From the NCBI RefSeq assembly GCF_002979535.1, contig NZ_PCPB01000006.1, positions 114,690-178,689 of the forward strand: 64,000 bases of DNA, in the 5' to 3' direction. Source of the stretch: Brevundimonas sp. MYb52 (GTDB taxonomy: Bacteria; Pseudomonadota; Alphaproteobacteria; Caulobacterales; Caulobacteraceae). Positions 47,920 through 58,148 of the stretch are shown here, one piece after another. The notes beneath the pieces were generated by a model. That model saw nothing but the letters and a program-made list of their open reading frames with translations. It had not been told where the DNA came from and did no database searches. Positions within the stretch are counted from its first letter, which is position 1. The number at the start of each line of letters is the position of its first letter. The translations under genes were made by a program, and so were the position numbers.

Positions 47920-49260
47920 TTAGCGCTCGTCCTTGTAAATCCGACCGTCGCGCATGACGAAGGCCACGGTCTTCAGCGTGGTCACGTCGGTCAGCGGATC
48001 GCCCGCCACGGCGATGATGTCGGCGCGCTTGCCGGGCTCCAGCGTGCCGACTTCATCCGATACGCCCAACAGGTCGGCGGCGTTGACCGTGGCGGCCTCG
48101 ATGGCGGTCGCCGGGGTCATGCCGTACTTGACCATCAGTTCGAACTCATCGGCGTTGCGGCCGTGCTTGGACACGCCCGCATCGGTGCCGAAGGCGATGC
48201 GCACGCCGGCGGGAACGGCGCGTTGCAGCGACTGGCCGGTGATCTCGATGCGCCAGCGCACCTTGGTCAGGACGTCGGGCGGATAGGCTTCGGGGTCGGC
48301 GGCCAGACGCTCGATATAGCCGTTCACCGTCGACAGGGTCGGGACGTAGAACGCGCCGGACCGCTGGAACAGCCGGATGGTCTCGTCGTCGAACAGGGTG
48401 CCGTGCTCGATGGAATCCGCGCCCATCCGCAGGGCCAGATCGATGCCGTCGGCCCCGTGAGCGTGAACCGCGACCTTCTTGCCATAGAGGTGGGCCGTGT
48501 CGATCAGGGCCTTGGCCTCGTCCTCGAACATCTGGGCGCCGACACCGGCGCCGATGCGGCTGTTGACCCCGCCGGTAGTGGCGATCTTGATGACGTCGAC
48601 GCCGCGCCCGACCTGAAGCCGCACCGCTTCACGACAACTGTCCACGCCGTTGCAGACATTGTCGTGGGCCATGTGGGCGCGGAAGTCGTCGTTGAAGCCC
48701 AGCCTCCCGTCCATGTGACCCGAGGTGGCCGAGATGCTGGTCCCGGCGTCCAGGATGCGTGGACCGGGCAGGCGATGTTCGGCGGTCGCGTCGCGGAGCG
48801 CCAGGGTCACGCCGCCGTCGTCGCCGAGGTTCCTGACCGTGGTGAAGCCCGCCATCAGGGTTTTTCGGGCGTTGTCCGCTGCATGATAGGACTGGGCCGG
48901 CAGGCTCTCGGTCACAGACGACACCAGCCAGGCCTGACCGGCCAGGTCCGAGACCAGATGCACATGGCTGTCGATCAGGCCGGGCAGGACGAAGCGGTCG
49001 CGCTGATTCACCACGGCGGCGCCGGGGAAGGCGGAGGCGTCGATGAAGCCGTCGCGGATCTCGACCACCTTGCCGTCGCGCACCACCAGCGTCGAAGGCC
49101 CGCGCGGCGCCCGGCCGGGGTGATCCAGCAGCCGGCCGGCCTGGATCAGGGTCACGGCGCCCGTCTCGGGCGCGGCGGTCTGCGCCCTGGCGGGCAGGGC
49201 CGCCGCCAGGGTTGTGGCGAGCGCAACGGCGCAGACGGCGCCGGTCAGCATGGTCTTCAT
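47920..49260 (-). CDS. Exported metal-dependent amidohydrolase (Xaa-Pro dipeptidase/imidazolonepropionase-like)
   Basis: A 446-residue secreted TIM-barrel hydrolase. Signal peptide ends near LPARA. Metal ligands: HVH (H99, H101), the carboxylated lysine in VIKIATTGGV, HAHG, SIEHGT and TDAG, a complete binuclear site. This is the group that cleaves prolyl dipeptides or related amides. The hairpin at 49267-49293 overlaps the ribosome site, which may limit translation. It lies downstream of the chemoreceptor gene on the same strand, 73 bases away, but terminator-like structure separates them. Confidence 0.88.
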   Translation of the reverse strand: MKTMLTGAVCAVALATTLAAALPARAQTAAPETGAVTLIQAGRLLDHPGRAPRGPSTLVVRDGKVVEIRDGFIDASAFPGAAVVNQRDRFVLPGLIDSHVHLVSDLAGQAWLVSSVTESLPAQSYHAADNARKTLMAGFTTVRNLGDDGGVTLALRDATAEHRLPGPRILDAGTSISATSGHMDGRLGFNDDFRAHMAHDNVCNGVDSCREAVRLQVGRGVDVIKIATTGGVNSRIGAGVGAQMFEDEAKALIDTAHLYGKKVAVHAHGADGIDLALRMGADSIEHGTLFDDETIRLFQRSGAFYVPTLSTVNGYIERLAADPEAYPPDVLTKVRWRIEITGQSLQRAVPAGVRIAFGTDAGVSKHGRNADEFELMVKYGMTPATAIEAATVNAADLLGVSDEVGTLEPGKRADIIAVAGDPLTDVTTLKTVAFVMRDGRIYKDER

Positions 49261-49266
49261 GGTCGA

Positions 49267-49293
49267 AACTCCCCCTTCGAACTGGGGGGAGTT
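49267..49293 (-). promoter_or_regulatory. Hairpin covering the amidohydrolase ribosome-binding site
   Basis: On the minus strand the arms AACTCCCCC and GGGGGAGTT pair perfectly around CAGTTCGAA, then TTCGACC and ATG. The right arm is the GGGGGAG ribosome site itself, seven to nine bases from the start. The same hairpin lies 41 bases after the chemoreceptor's stop codon and could also terminate that transcript. Confidence 0.55.
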
Positions 49294-49333
49294 AAGCCGC
49301 GTCCGGGGCTGGACGCCAGTGCCTAAAGCGGGC

Positions 49334-50815
49334 TCAGCCCACCGCGCGCAGATGCGGGGCGGCGGGGCCGCGATCCAGACGGAAGCGGCCGACCTGCTGG
49401 TTCAGGCTGACGGCCTCGTTGGCCAGTTGGCGGGCGGCGGCGGTGGCTTCTTCGGTCATGGCCGCGTTCTGCTGGGTGATGTCGTCCATCTCGCCCATGG
49501 TGCGGCGGACGCGGGCCAGACCCTCGGCCTGGTCCTGGGCCGAGCCGGCGATGCCGCTCGCCAGGCCGTCGATGGCCACCACCCGGCCGCCGATCCGCTC
49601 CAGCGCCTCGCCGGTGCGCTCGACCAGATCGACGCCGCGCGCCACCTGGGCCGAGGAGGTCGAGATCAGGGTGCGGATCTCGCCCGAGGCCTCGGACGAG
49701 CGCTGCGCCAGGGCGCGCACTTCCTGGGCCACGACGGCGAAGCCGCGACCGGCGTCGCCGGCGCGCGCCGCCTCGACCCCGGCGTTCAGGGCCAGAAGGT
49801 TGGTCTGGAAGGCGATCTCGTCGATCAGGCTGGTGAAGCGGGCTATGCCGGTCGAGGACTCGGCGATGGCGTGGATGGCGTTGACCGCCTCGCCGACCAC
49901 CTGGCTGCTGGCCTCGACATCGACGCGGGCGGCGGCCAGGGCCTCGGCGGTCTGGCGGGCGTTGTCGGCGGTCGAGGCCACGGCGCGGGCGATGGCGTCG
50001 GCCTCGTTGACGGTGCGCTCCAGATTGGCGGCCTGACGCTCGGTGCGGCTGGCCAGGTCTTCCGAGGCGGTGGCCAACTGGTTCGAGCCGGCGCTCAGGC
50101 TCTGCACGCTGTCGGACACGGCGCGGACGGCGGTGCGCAGGGCGCGGGTGGCGGCGTGGAAGTCGTTCTGCAGGCTGCGATACTGTTCGGGGAAGACGCC
50201 GGGGATGGTGGTCGACAGGTCGTTCTCAGCCAGGTCGTGCAGGGCGGCGCCCAGGGCGCGGACCACCTCGGTCTGACGCGCCTCGGCCTCGTCATGGGCG
50301 GCCTGAACCTTGTCGCGCTGTTCCTGCAGGACGTCGAGGTAGATGGAGATGGCCAGGTCCATGTCCAGCATGACCCTCTGGGTCAGTTCGGCGACGGCCT
50401 CGGCGGTGACGCGGTCGTGCTCGCGCCTGTTGGCCCAGAACTTCCGGGGGCGCTGGGCGATGGCGCGGGTCAGATGGGCCAGGATGACGCTGTAGCCGCC
50501 GATGTACCAGCGCGGCTCCAGGCCGATGCGGGCGTGGACATGGCCGATGGTGCGCACGGACTTGGCGTAGTCCTCGTCGGCGCGGCCGTCGATGATGGCG
50601 TCCCAGTGGCGCTCCTGGGCCTTGCTGGCGGCGGCGATATGGGCCTCTTCGCGGAAGAAGCGGCGGGTCGTCGGCTCGGCCCGCACCCGGTCATAGAAGG
50701 CGGCCAGGGCCAGGGGCGTCTCGCGGCGCAGCAGCGGCCCCATGGCGCGATAACCGCTGGAGGCCTGTCCCAGGCCCATGAAGCCCATGCGGTGGCCGAT
50801 GTTTTCGCCCGCCAT
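49334..50815 (-). CDS. Globin-coupled methyl-accepting chemoreceptor (soluble)
   Basis: A 493-residue cytoplasmic chemoreceptor with no membrane helix. The N-terminal protoglobin domain (about 1-180) has the heme-ligand motif [16 protein letters not shown], in which H94 would bind iron. A linker with a HAMP-like helix pair follows ([27 protein letters not shown] in parts), then the MCP domain with hairpin tip [21 protein letters not shown]. This is the HemAT-like design, which senses oxygen. No che genes are nearby, so it feeds a remote array. Confidence 0.92.
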   Translation of the reverse strand: MAGENIGHRMGFMGLGQASSGYRAMGPLLRRETPLALAAFYDRVRAEPTTRRFFREEAHIAAASKAQERHWDAIIDGRADEDYAKSVRTIGHVHARIGLEPRWYIGGYSVILAHLTRAIAQRPRKFWANRREHDRVTAEAVAELTQRVMLDMDLAISIYLDVLQEQRDKVQAAHDEAEARQTEVVRALGAALHDLAENDLSTTIPGVFPEQYRSLQNDFHAATRALRTAVRAVSDSVQSLSAGSNQLATASEDLASRTERQAANLERTVNEADAIARAVASTADNARQTAEALAAARVDVEASSQVVGEAVNAIHAIAESSTGIARFTSLIDEIAFQTNLLALNAGVEAARAGDAGRGFAVVAQEVRALAQRSSEASGEIRTLISTSSAQVARGVDLVERTGEALERIGGRVVAIDGLASGIAGSAQDQAEGLARVRRTMGEMDDITQQNAAMTEEATAAARQLANEAVSLNQQVGRFRLDRGPAAPHLRAVG

Positions 50816-50952
50816 GATGTCGTCTCGCTACCTACGCCGGCGCAGGGGAGCGCGCCTGCTTATCCCTTTGAACCTTAGGGGTATTGCGCCTCTTAAGAGG
50901 GGTTTGCGTAGAAACACGTAAGCGCGACGGTTCGTGTCGCGGCGGCGGTCAT

Positions 50953-50968
50953 ATAAAGACATCCTTAT
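50953..50968. promoter_or_regulatory. Dyad upstream of ahcY, candidate SahR-type operator
   Basis: ATAAAGAC/ATCCTTAT, an imperfect 16-base dyad matching at six of eight pairs, just upstream of the ahcY promoter. SahR regulators of the S-adenosylhomocysteine cycle bind A+T-rich dyads near ahcY in many proteobacteria; the assignment is an inference from position and composition. Confidence 0.4.
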
Positions 50969-50975
50969 GGCTTGA

Positions 50976-51005
50976 TTGCCCCGACGCGCCGGGCGCGCTA
51001 TAGCG
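50976..51005 (+). promoter_or_regulatory. Candidate promoter of ahcY (Caulobacter type)
   Basis: TTGCCCC, 14 bases, GCTATAGC, close to the Caulobacter housekeeping consensus (TTGACGS, N10-14, GCTANAWC). It ends 35 bases before the ahcY start codon. Confidence 0.55.
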
Positions 51006-51039
51006 GCGCCTTGAAAATCCTCGCCGCGAGAGCCCCTTC

Positions 51040-52431
<1,392 letters not shown>

Positions 52432-52455
52432 GACCGGCTCAAGGTCTGAATGCAG

Positions 52456-52489
52456 AAACCCCGCGCCGTCGCCGGCGCGGGGTTTTTCT
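52456..52489 (+). terminator. Terminator of ahcY, usable from both strands
   Basis: AACCCCGCGCCG, loop TCGC, CGGCGCGGGGTT, then TTTCTT; on the other strand TTTC also follows. It lies 25 bases past ahcY and 24 before the end of the convergent adenosyltransferase gene. Confidence 0.93.
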
Positions 52490-52512
52490 TGGGCCGTTCT
52501 GCGCTCTGGGCG

Positions 52513-53085
52513 TCAGCGCGTGGCGCCGGGCTTCCACAGGATGTCGGCGGCGCCGTTGGCGTTGGCGCGACGGGCGGCGACGAACAGGTGGTCCGACAGA
52601 CGGTTCAGATAGCGGACCGCATCGGCGTTCACGGGCTCACCCGATTCCATCAGACGAATGGCGTCGCGCTCGGCCCGGCGACAGACGGTGCGCGCCAGGT
52701 GCAGATGGGCCGACAAGGGCGAGCCGCCCGACAGGATGAAGCTGTCCAGCGGCTTCAGGCTCTCGTTCATCCAGTCGATTTCGCTTTCCAGCCGCTCGAC
52801 CTGAGAGGCGATGATGCGCAGGGCCTCCCACTTGGGGGCCGGCTCCAGCGGCGTGGCCAGGTCGGCGCCGAGATCGAACAGCTCGTTCTGGATGCGGCCC
52901 AGCATGGCGTCGATGCGGTCGTTCTGGCCGCTGTTCAGGCGGGCCACGCCGAGGACGGCGTTCAGTTCGTCCACTGTCCCATAGGCCTCGACCCGAAGGT
53001 CGGTCTTGGACACGGGCGCGCCCGAGGCCAGTCGGGTTTTCCCGCCGTCGCCGGTGCGGGTGTAGATCTTGTTCAGCGTGACCAT
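52513..53085 (-). CDS. Cob(I)yrinic acid a,c-diamide adenosyltransferase, PduO type
   Basis: A 190-residue ATP:cob(I)alamin adenosyltransferase that makes coenzyme B12. The N-terminal phosphate loop is TRTGDGGKTRLASG, and the signature helices are CRRAERDAIRLM and RYLNRLSDHLFVAAR. It is a cytoplasmic trimer in characterised homologues. It lies 22 bases downstream of the HIG1-type membrane gene in one operon; no other cobalamin genes are present, so it probably serves salvaged B12 for methylmalonyl-CoA mutase or ribonucleotide reductase. Confidence 0.93.
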   Translation of the reverse strand: MVTLNKIYTRTGDGGKTRLASGAPVSKTDLRVEAYGTVDELNAVLGVARLNSGQNDRIDAMLGRIQNELFDLGADLATPLEPAPKWEALRIIASQVERLESEIDWMNESLKPLDSFILSGGSPLSAHLHLARTVCRRAERDAIRLMESGEPVNADAVRYLNRLSDHLFVAARRANANGAADILWKPGATR

Positions 53086-53107
53086 CAGCCTGTCCCCTGG
53101 TTATCCA

Positions 53108-53311
53108 TCAGCCGCCGTGCGTGGATTTCCACCACAACCCGCCCATCAGCAGCAGCACTGCCACGGCCTGAAGCACGACGCGCAGGCGCATCAGCTTGTT
53201 CGAGTTGGTGCGGGCGAAGTCGCCGCCGCGATACAGGGTATAGACCCCGAAACCGAGGGTGATGGTCACGGCCGCGATGGCGACGAGGATCAGGATGTCG
53301 AAGATTTCCAT
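53108..53311 (-). CDS. Twin-transmembrane HIG1 domain protein
   Basis: A 67-residue inner-membrane protein with two helices (ILILVAIAAVTITLGFGVY and RLRVVLQAVAVLLLMGGLWW) joined by GGDFARTNSNKLM. The loop and the start of the second helix, NKLMRLRVVLQ, match the HIG1_N (hypoxia-induced) family, whose mitochondrial members associate with respiratory supercomplexes. It precedes the adenosyltransferase gene by 22 bases, an arrangement often conserved in alphaproteobacteria. A role in respiratory complex assembly is inferred from the family. Confidence 0.85.
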   Translation of the reverse strand: MEIFDILILVAIAAVTITLGFGVYTLYRGGDFARTNSNKLMRLRVVLQAVAVLLLMGGLWWKSTHGG

Positions 53312-53415
53312 GTCCGCCTTCTAGGCCTGCCGCTCGGGCCGCGCCAGCGCCGTGACGCTAGGACGCAATTGCGACCTATTCGCACACCCCGGTTGTCACG
53401 CCCTCATCATTGCTG

Positions 53416-53432
53416 TTGAGAGGCGCTCGCAA
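53416..53432. promoter_or_regulatory. Dyad upstream of the TonB receptor, candidate Fur-type operator
   Basis: TTGAGAG, GCG, CTCGCAA: symmetric at twelve of fourteen arm positions. Read the other way it begins TTGCGAG, close to the TTGCGAAT half-site of alphaproteobacterial Fur boxes. It lies 17 bases before the start codon. Confidence 0.4.
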
Positions 53433-53449
53433 ATCAACCGGGGCCATTC

Positions 53450-55642
53450 ATGTCTTCCTTCACCGCTTCTCGTCGTTCGACCCTTCTGGCCGCCTCTGCG
53501 CTGGCCGTCCTCGCTACGGGTCAGGCCGCGATGGCGGAAGAGGTCGTCATCGACCAGACCCAGACCACGACCCAGGTCGCCGACGTCGTCGTCACCGCCG
53601 CGGGCTTCGAGCAGCGCATCACCCAGGCCCCGGCCTCGATCAGCGTCCTGACGCGTCAGCAACTGGAAAGCGAACGCCATCAGAGCCTGGCTGAAGCCCT
53701 GGCCAACATCGAGGGCGTTGATGTCGGCGCCTCGGCGGGCAAGACAGGCGGCCTGAACATCTCCATCCGCGGCATGCCGTCGGACTACACCCTGATCCTG
53801 ATTGACGGCCGTCGCCAGAACGCCGCCGGTTCGATCACCCCCAACGGCTTCGGCGAGACCACGACCAGCTTCATCCCGCCGATGTCGGCCATCGAGCGCA
53901 TCGAGGTCGTGCGCGGCCCGGTCTCGACCCTCTATGGCTCTGACGCCATGGGCGGCGTGGTCAACATCATCACCCGCAAGGTCGGCGACGTCTGGAGCGG
54001 CGCCTTCAGCGCCAACGCCACGCTTCAGGAAGACTCCAGCTTCGGCAACATGCACGGCGGCGACTTCTACGCCACAGGGCCGCTGGTGAAGGACCTGCTC
54101 GGCATGGCCGTGCGCGGCCGCTATCAGACCCGCGACGCCTCCGACCTGACCTATGACAACGACGCCGGGACGGAAGTCGGCGTGTCCAAGCGCGGTCCCT
54201 CGCCGGTCGAGAACGAGATCTGGTCGCTGGGCGGTCGTCTGACGCTGACACCCCACGCCGACCACGACCTGATGCTGGACTATGACGTCACGCGTCAGTG
54301 GTACGACAACTCGGCGGCCCAACTCGGCACGCTGGGGACCTCGGGCTACGGCCCGGAGATGGAGTTCAATCAGGAAGAGCTGGTGTTGTCGCACAACTGG
54401 CGCCTCGGCTTCGGCGAACTGCAGTCCAGCCTGTCGCGCAATGAGCGCGAGACCCTGGGCCGCATCCTGCCGTCCAACGTGCCCGGTGGCGGCATGGCTG
54501 GCGACCCGCGCACCCTGACGGCGACCAACACCGTCTTCGACACCAAGCTCTTCTCGCGCTGGAAGAACCACACCTTCACCGTCGGCGGCCAGTACTGGGA
54601 CGCCGAGATGGTCGACGGGGTCGCCCCGGCCCCCTACGAGCACCAGCAATGGGCCCTGTTCGCCGAGGACGAGTGGCGCTTCACCGACACCCTGGCCCTG
54701 ACCCTGGGCGCCCGTTACGACGAACACAACATCTTCGGCGACCACATCAGCCCCCGCGCCTATCTGGTGTGGAACGCCACGCCTCAGTGGACCCTGAAGG
54801 GCGGCGTCAGCCAGGGCTTCAAGACCCCGCGTCTGGATCAGATCGCGCCGGGCATCACCGGCTTCACCGGCCAGGGCACGCGCCCGACCATCGGCACGCC
54901 GACGCTGCAGCCGGAAACCTCGACCTCGACCGAGTTCGCCGCCTTCTACGACAACCAGGACAATTTCCGCGCCAGCCTGACGCTGTTCCACAACAGCTTC
55001 GACGACAAGATCGCCAGCGGTCAGCCGCTGAACAACTGCTCGTTCGGCCTGACGCCTGAAGAATACGCCGCCGGCCAGCAGGCCCTGCCCAACTGCGCCG
55101 ACTACGGCTTCTGGCCCAATGTCGAAACCTTCTCGCAGACGGTCAACATCGACGAGGCCGAGACCCAGGGCTTTGAGGCCTCGTTCCGCTGGAACCTGGC
55201 CGAGGCCTGGAGCCTGACCGGCAACTACACCTACACCGACACCGAGATCAAAAGCGGCGACGACGCTGGCCTGCCGCTGTCGGACACGCCCAAGCACATC
55301 CTCAACAGCGCCCTGCGCTGGAATGCTACGGACCGTCTGAACCTGTGGCTGCGCGGCGAGTATCGCAGCGAGCGCTATCGCAGCGAGGACAGCGCCGCCA
55401 GCCGCGCCAAGGCCACCTGGGGCGACTACAAGGCCTATGAGGTCTTCCACCTGGGCGGGTCGTACAAGGTCAATGACGCCGTCACGATCAACGGCGCGAT
55501 CTACAACCTGTTCGACAAGGACTTCGTCTCCTACGGCTCCTACGTCAGCAATGTGAACACGGGGGCGATCGCCTACACCAACCTCTACGCCAACAATCAG
55601 GAGCCGCGTCGTCTCTGGCTGTCGGTGACGACCACCTTCTGA
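53450..55642 (+). CDS. TonB-dependent siderophore-type receptor (FepA/CirA-like)
   Basis: A 730-residue outer-membrane receptor. Signal peptide ends near QAAMAE; the TonB box region lies around DVVVTAAGFEQ; the plug includes SLAEALANIEGVDVG, LNISIRGMPSDYTLILIDG and IERIEVVRGPVSTLYGSDA, the classic FepA/CirA wording; the barrel ends LSVTTTF. Ligands of this class are ferric catecholate siderophores, colicin-receptor substrates or other iron chelates. No siderophore synthesis or periplasmic uptake genes adjoin it. A Fur-like dyad precedes it and a terminator follows. Confidence 0.92.
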   Translation: MSSFTASRRSTLLAASALAVLATGQAAMAEEVVIDQTQTTTQVADVVVTAAGFEQRITQAPASISVLTRQQLESERHQSLAEALANIEGVDVGASAGKTGGLNISIRGMPSDYTLILIDGRRQNAAGSITPNGFGETTTSFIPPMSAIERIEVVRGPVSTLYGSDAMGGVVNIITRKVGDVWSGAFSANATLQEDSSFGNMHGGDFYATGPLVKDLLGMAVRGRYQTRDASDLTYDNDAGTEVGVSKRGPSPVENEIWSLGGRLTLTPHADHDLMLDYDVTRQWYDNSAAQLGTLGTSGYGPEMEFNQEELVLSHNWRLGFGELQSSLSRNERETLGRILPSNVPGGGMAGDPRTLTATNTVFDTKLFSRWKNHTFTVGGQYWDAEMVDGVAPAPYEHQQWALFAEDEWRFTDTLALTLGARYDEHNIFGDHISPRAYLVWNATPQWTLKGGVSQGFKTPRLDQIAPGITGFTGQGTRPTIGTPTLQPETSTSTEFAAFYDNQDNFRASLTLFHNSFDDKIASGQPLNNCSFGLTPEEYAAGQQALPNCADYGFWPNVETFSQTVNIDEAETQGFEASFRWNLAEAWSLTGNYTYTDTEIKSGDDAGLPLSDTPKHILNSALRWNATDRLNLWLRGEYRSERYRSEDSAASRAKATWGDYKAYEVFHLGGSYKVNDAVTINGAIYNLFDKDFVSYGSYVSNVNTGAIAYTNLYANNQEPRRLWLSVTTTF

Positions 55643-55668
55643 TCCGCCTCTTTTTCCCCAAGCTGAAC

Positions 55669-55699
55669 AGGGCCGTCTCCGTAGAGGCGGCCCTCTTTC
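55669..55699 (+). terminator. Terminator of the siderophore-type receptor gene
   Basis: AGGGCCGTCTC, loop CGTA, GAGGCGGCCCT, then CTTTCTTT. One wobble pair. It lies 27 bases past the stop codon. Confidence 0.9.
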
Positions 55700-55746
55700 T
55701 TTGTCAGCTAAGCCGTTAGTCATGTTTTGCGGGCAAGCTCGCCGTC

Positions 55747-56868
55747 ATGACTGATCGCGCCGTTCGAAATCTGGAACACCTGCGTCGCAGCGCCTCGACC
55801 GCGCGGGTGCTGAATCTGCTCAAGGTCTATGACGAGCATGGCGAGACCGACGACTGGCATGATCGCCCCATGTTCCGCACGCCGGCGCTGAACACTTCGC
55901 TGATCATCAAGCATCGGCTGCGGCGCAACGAAACGGACTCCTTCCCGGGGCGCCGCCAGGTGGCGACCAAGGTGGTGGTGCCGATCGACAGCACCGACCT
56001 GAAGACCGGCGGACGCTTCGTCTTCGTCAATCAGATCGGTTTCGAGCGCGCCATGCAGGAGGCGTTCGGCATCGCCCCCGATCATCCCGACCTGAAGACC
56101 CTGCGGCTGATGGACCAACTGCCGTCGCTGGACCCGTTTTTGCTGCGTGAGCAACTGCGGCGCGGCGAGGTCGATGCGGCCCCCTGCTATTTCGCCCTCA
56201 GCGAAGCCGACCTCGAGAAGATGCTGACCTTCGTCCAGAGCGAAATCGAGCCCCTGGTCACGCTCAGCATGGGCGGCGACGTGGCGGCGGTCGGCTCGAC
56301 CGCGCGCATGGCCACCAAGATCCTGTCCAATGCGCCGGGCGACCGGCTTGAGGCCCTGCGCGCCACCCTGCGGCTGGAGCCGGAGCAGTATCAGGAGGGC
56401 GTCTTCTGCTGGAAGGGCTTCCTCTATTACAAGTGGGCCCTGGCCAGCCTGATGAACGACATCGTGGTGGTCGCCGACGAGGTGGGCTCGGTCAAACCTG
56501 TCGGTCCCAGCGATCGCGCCGCCAAGGAATATATCGACCGCGGCCGCTCCGTCCTGCGCGGGCGGATCATGAAGACTTGCGACGAGGTCAGCCGCACCCT
56601 GCGCTATTACGACGACGCCTATGCCGGGCTGACGCGCGACGGCAAACCCCTGGCTTTCCGCGACTTTCTGCTGGAGGCGCCGGCCCTGTTCGCGCGGCTG
56701 GGCGACCAGTTGGGCGCGGTGCAGCACATCGTCAGCTTCTGGCGCTTCCGGTTCGGTCCCAAGGCGCCGCCGGTCGGCGTCGACGAACTGATCGACATTT
56801 TCATGGATTTCGAAACGGGTCTTATGGGGCGCGAAACCGACGCCTACGACCCGCGCGACGCGGCCTGA
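55747..56868 (+). CDS. Conserved-looking protein of unknown function (373 residues)
   Basis: I do not recognise this protein. It has no signal peptide and no membrane segment, so it should be cytoplasmic. Landmarks are HRLRRNETDSFPGRR, VVVPIDSTDLKTGGRFVFVN, a helical middle with LSEADLEKMLTFVQSEIEPL, GVFCWKGFLYYKWALASLM and an acidic C-terminal region with VGVDELIDIFMDFETGLMG. It is rich in helices and charged residues. Codon use matches the core genes, so it is probably native. It is monocistronic between the receptor terminator and a convergent gene. Confidence 0.8.
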   Translation: MTDRAVRNLEHLRRSASTARVLNLLKVYDEHGETDDWHDRPMFRTPALNTSLIIKHRLRRNETDSFPGRRQVATKVVVPIDSTDLKTGGRFVFVNQIGFERAMQEAFGIAPDHPDLKTLRLMDQLPSLDPFLLREQLRRGEVDAAPCYFALSEADLEKMLTFVQSEIEPLVTLSMGGDVAAVGSTARMATKILSNAPGDRLEALRATLRLEPEQYQEGVFCWKGFLYYKWALASLMNDIVVVADEVGSVKPVGPSDRAAKEYIDRGRSVLRGRIMKTCDEVSRTLRYYDDAYAGLTRDGKPLAFRDFLLEAPALFARLGDQLGAVQHIVSFWRFRFGPKAPPVGVDELIDIFMDFETGLMGRETDAYDPRDAA

Positions 56869-56917
56869 GACCTTCGTCCCCACCCCTCGCTGTTCAAGGG
56901 GGAGGGGAGGAAGCCCC

Positions 56918-57259
56918 TTATCGTTGCTGCAAGGCGGCGACCCGTGCGCGTTCCGCCTCGGTCGCCGCGGCGCGGGCGCGCTTCTCGGCGTTCAGCTGAT
57001 CCTCGATCTCGACCAACTCCTTGTTCTTCTCGGCCGAGGCCTGGGCGCGGGTCACGCCGATGGGGCGGCCGGTGATTTCGGCGATGGAAATGGGCTGGGC
57101 GCAGGTGCGGCTTTCCATGTCGTACCACTTGCCCTCGGCCTCGCAGCGCTCGCCCGGCTCCATCCAGTAGCGCTGGAACACGAAGACGCCCGCGATCATC
57201 AGGCCGAAGATGCCGAAGAACAGGACGCTGAGGCGGCGGATCGTCAGAAAGCGTTTCAT
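56918..57259 (-). CDS. Small membrane-anchored protein with coiled-coil tail, function unknown
   Basis: A 113-residue protein: basic start MKRFLTIRRL, one membrane helix (SVLFFGIFGLMIAGVFVF), a short periplasmic part with two cysteines (ERCEAEGKWYDMESRTCAQPI) that could pair, and a charged helical tail (ASAEKNKELVEIEDQLNAEK, then RARAAATEAERARVAALQQR). I chose ATG 57259; the longer frame to 57307 has no ribosome site. It is convergent with the unknown gene upstream and divergent from etfB. No family recognised. Confidence 0.7.
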   Translation of the reverse strand: MKRFLTIRRLSVLFFGIFGLMIAGVFVFQRYWMEPGERCEAEGKWYDMESRTCAQPISIAEITGRPIGVTRAQASAEKNKELVEIEDQLNAEKRARAAATEAERARVAALQQR

Positions 57260-57383
57260 GCAGGTCTCATAGATGAAAAATGCGCCCGCGACACGACCGC
57301 AGTTCACGTAGCGTTACGTTGACAGGCCGGTTTCGTCGGTCCAATCCCTCGGGCCATATTTCGATGACCAAGTGGATAGGCTC

Positions 57384-58148
57384 ATGAAGGTACTCGTCCC
57401 GGTGAAACGGGTGATCGACAGCAACGTCAAGGCCCGCGTGAAAGCGGACCAGACCGGCGTGGATCTGGCCAACGTCAAGATGAGCATGAACCCCTTCGAC
57501 GAGATCGCCGTCGAAGAGGCCGTTCGTCTGAAAGAGGGCAAGGAACACCACGCCGCCGGCACGGCGACGGAAATCGTCGTCGTCTCCATCGGCGTGACCC
57601 AGGCCCAGGAAACCCTCCGCACGGCCCTGGCCATGGGCGCCGATCGCGGCATTCTGGTGCAGTCGGACGCCGATCTGGAGCCGCTGGCCGTCGCCAAGCT
57701 GCTGAAGGCGGTCGTGGACGAAGAGAAGCCGGACCTGGTCCTGCTGGGCAAGCAGTCGATCGACGGCGACAACAACGCCGTGGGTCAGATGCTGGCCGCC
57801 CTGCTGGACTGGCCGCAAGCCACCTTCGCCGGCAAGCTGGTCATCGACGGCGGCAAGGCCGTGGTGACGCGTGAAGTCGACGGCGGTCTGCAAACCGTGG
57901 CGGCGACCCTGCCCGCCGTGGTCTCGGTCGACCTGCGTCTGAACACGCCGCGCTATGCGTCGCTGCCCAACATCATGAAGGCCAAGAAGAAGGAGATCGC
58001 CATGAAGGCGGTCGCCGACTATGGCGTCGATGTCGCGGACCGTCTCAAGGTTCTCAAGGTGACGGAGCCGCCGAAGCGTTCGGCGGGCGTCAAGGTCGCC
58101 GACGCGGCCGAACTGGTTTCCAAGCTCAAGTCCGCGGGGGTCCTGTAA
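57384..58148 (+). CDS. etfB: Electron transfer flavoprotein subunit beta
   Basis: A 254-residue AMP-binding subunit of ETF, which accepts electrons from acyl-CoA dehydrogenases and passes them to ETF-ubiquinone oxidoreductase. The start [20 protein letters not shown] and the [20 protein letters not shown] stretch are family landmarks, and the recognition loop lies near [20 protein letters not shown]. The ATG at 57384 has ATAGG six bases ahead; an upstream GTG at 57372 is less likely. The etfA start follows immediately after its stop. Confidence 0.96.
   Translation: MKVLVPVKRVIDSNVKARVKADQTGVDLANVKMSMNPFDEIAVEEAVRLKEGKEHHAAGTATEIVVVSIGVTQAQETLRTALAMGADRGILVQSDADLEPLAVAKLLKAVVDEEKPDLVLLGKQSIDGDNNAVGQMLAALLDWPQATFAGKLVIDGGKAVVTREVDGGLQTVAATLPAVVSVDLRLNTPRYASLPNIMKAKKKEIAMKAVADYGVDVADRLKVLKVTEPPKRSAGVKVADAAELVSKLKSAGVL

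Noticed and set aside
50816..51039. SAH riboswitch upstream of ahcY
   Set aside because: I could not find the expected conserved pseudoknot sequences; only a short A+T-rich dyad and a promoter-like pair are visible.
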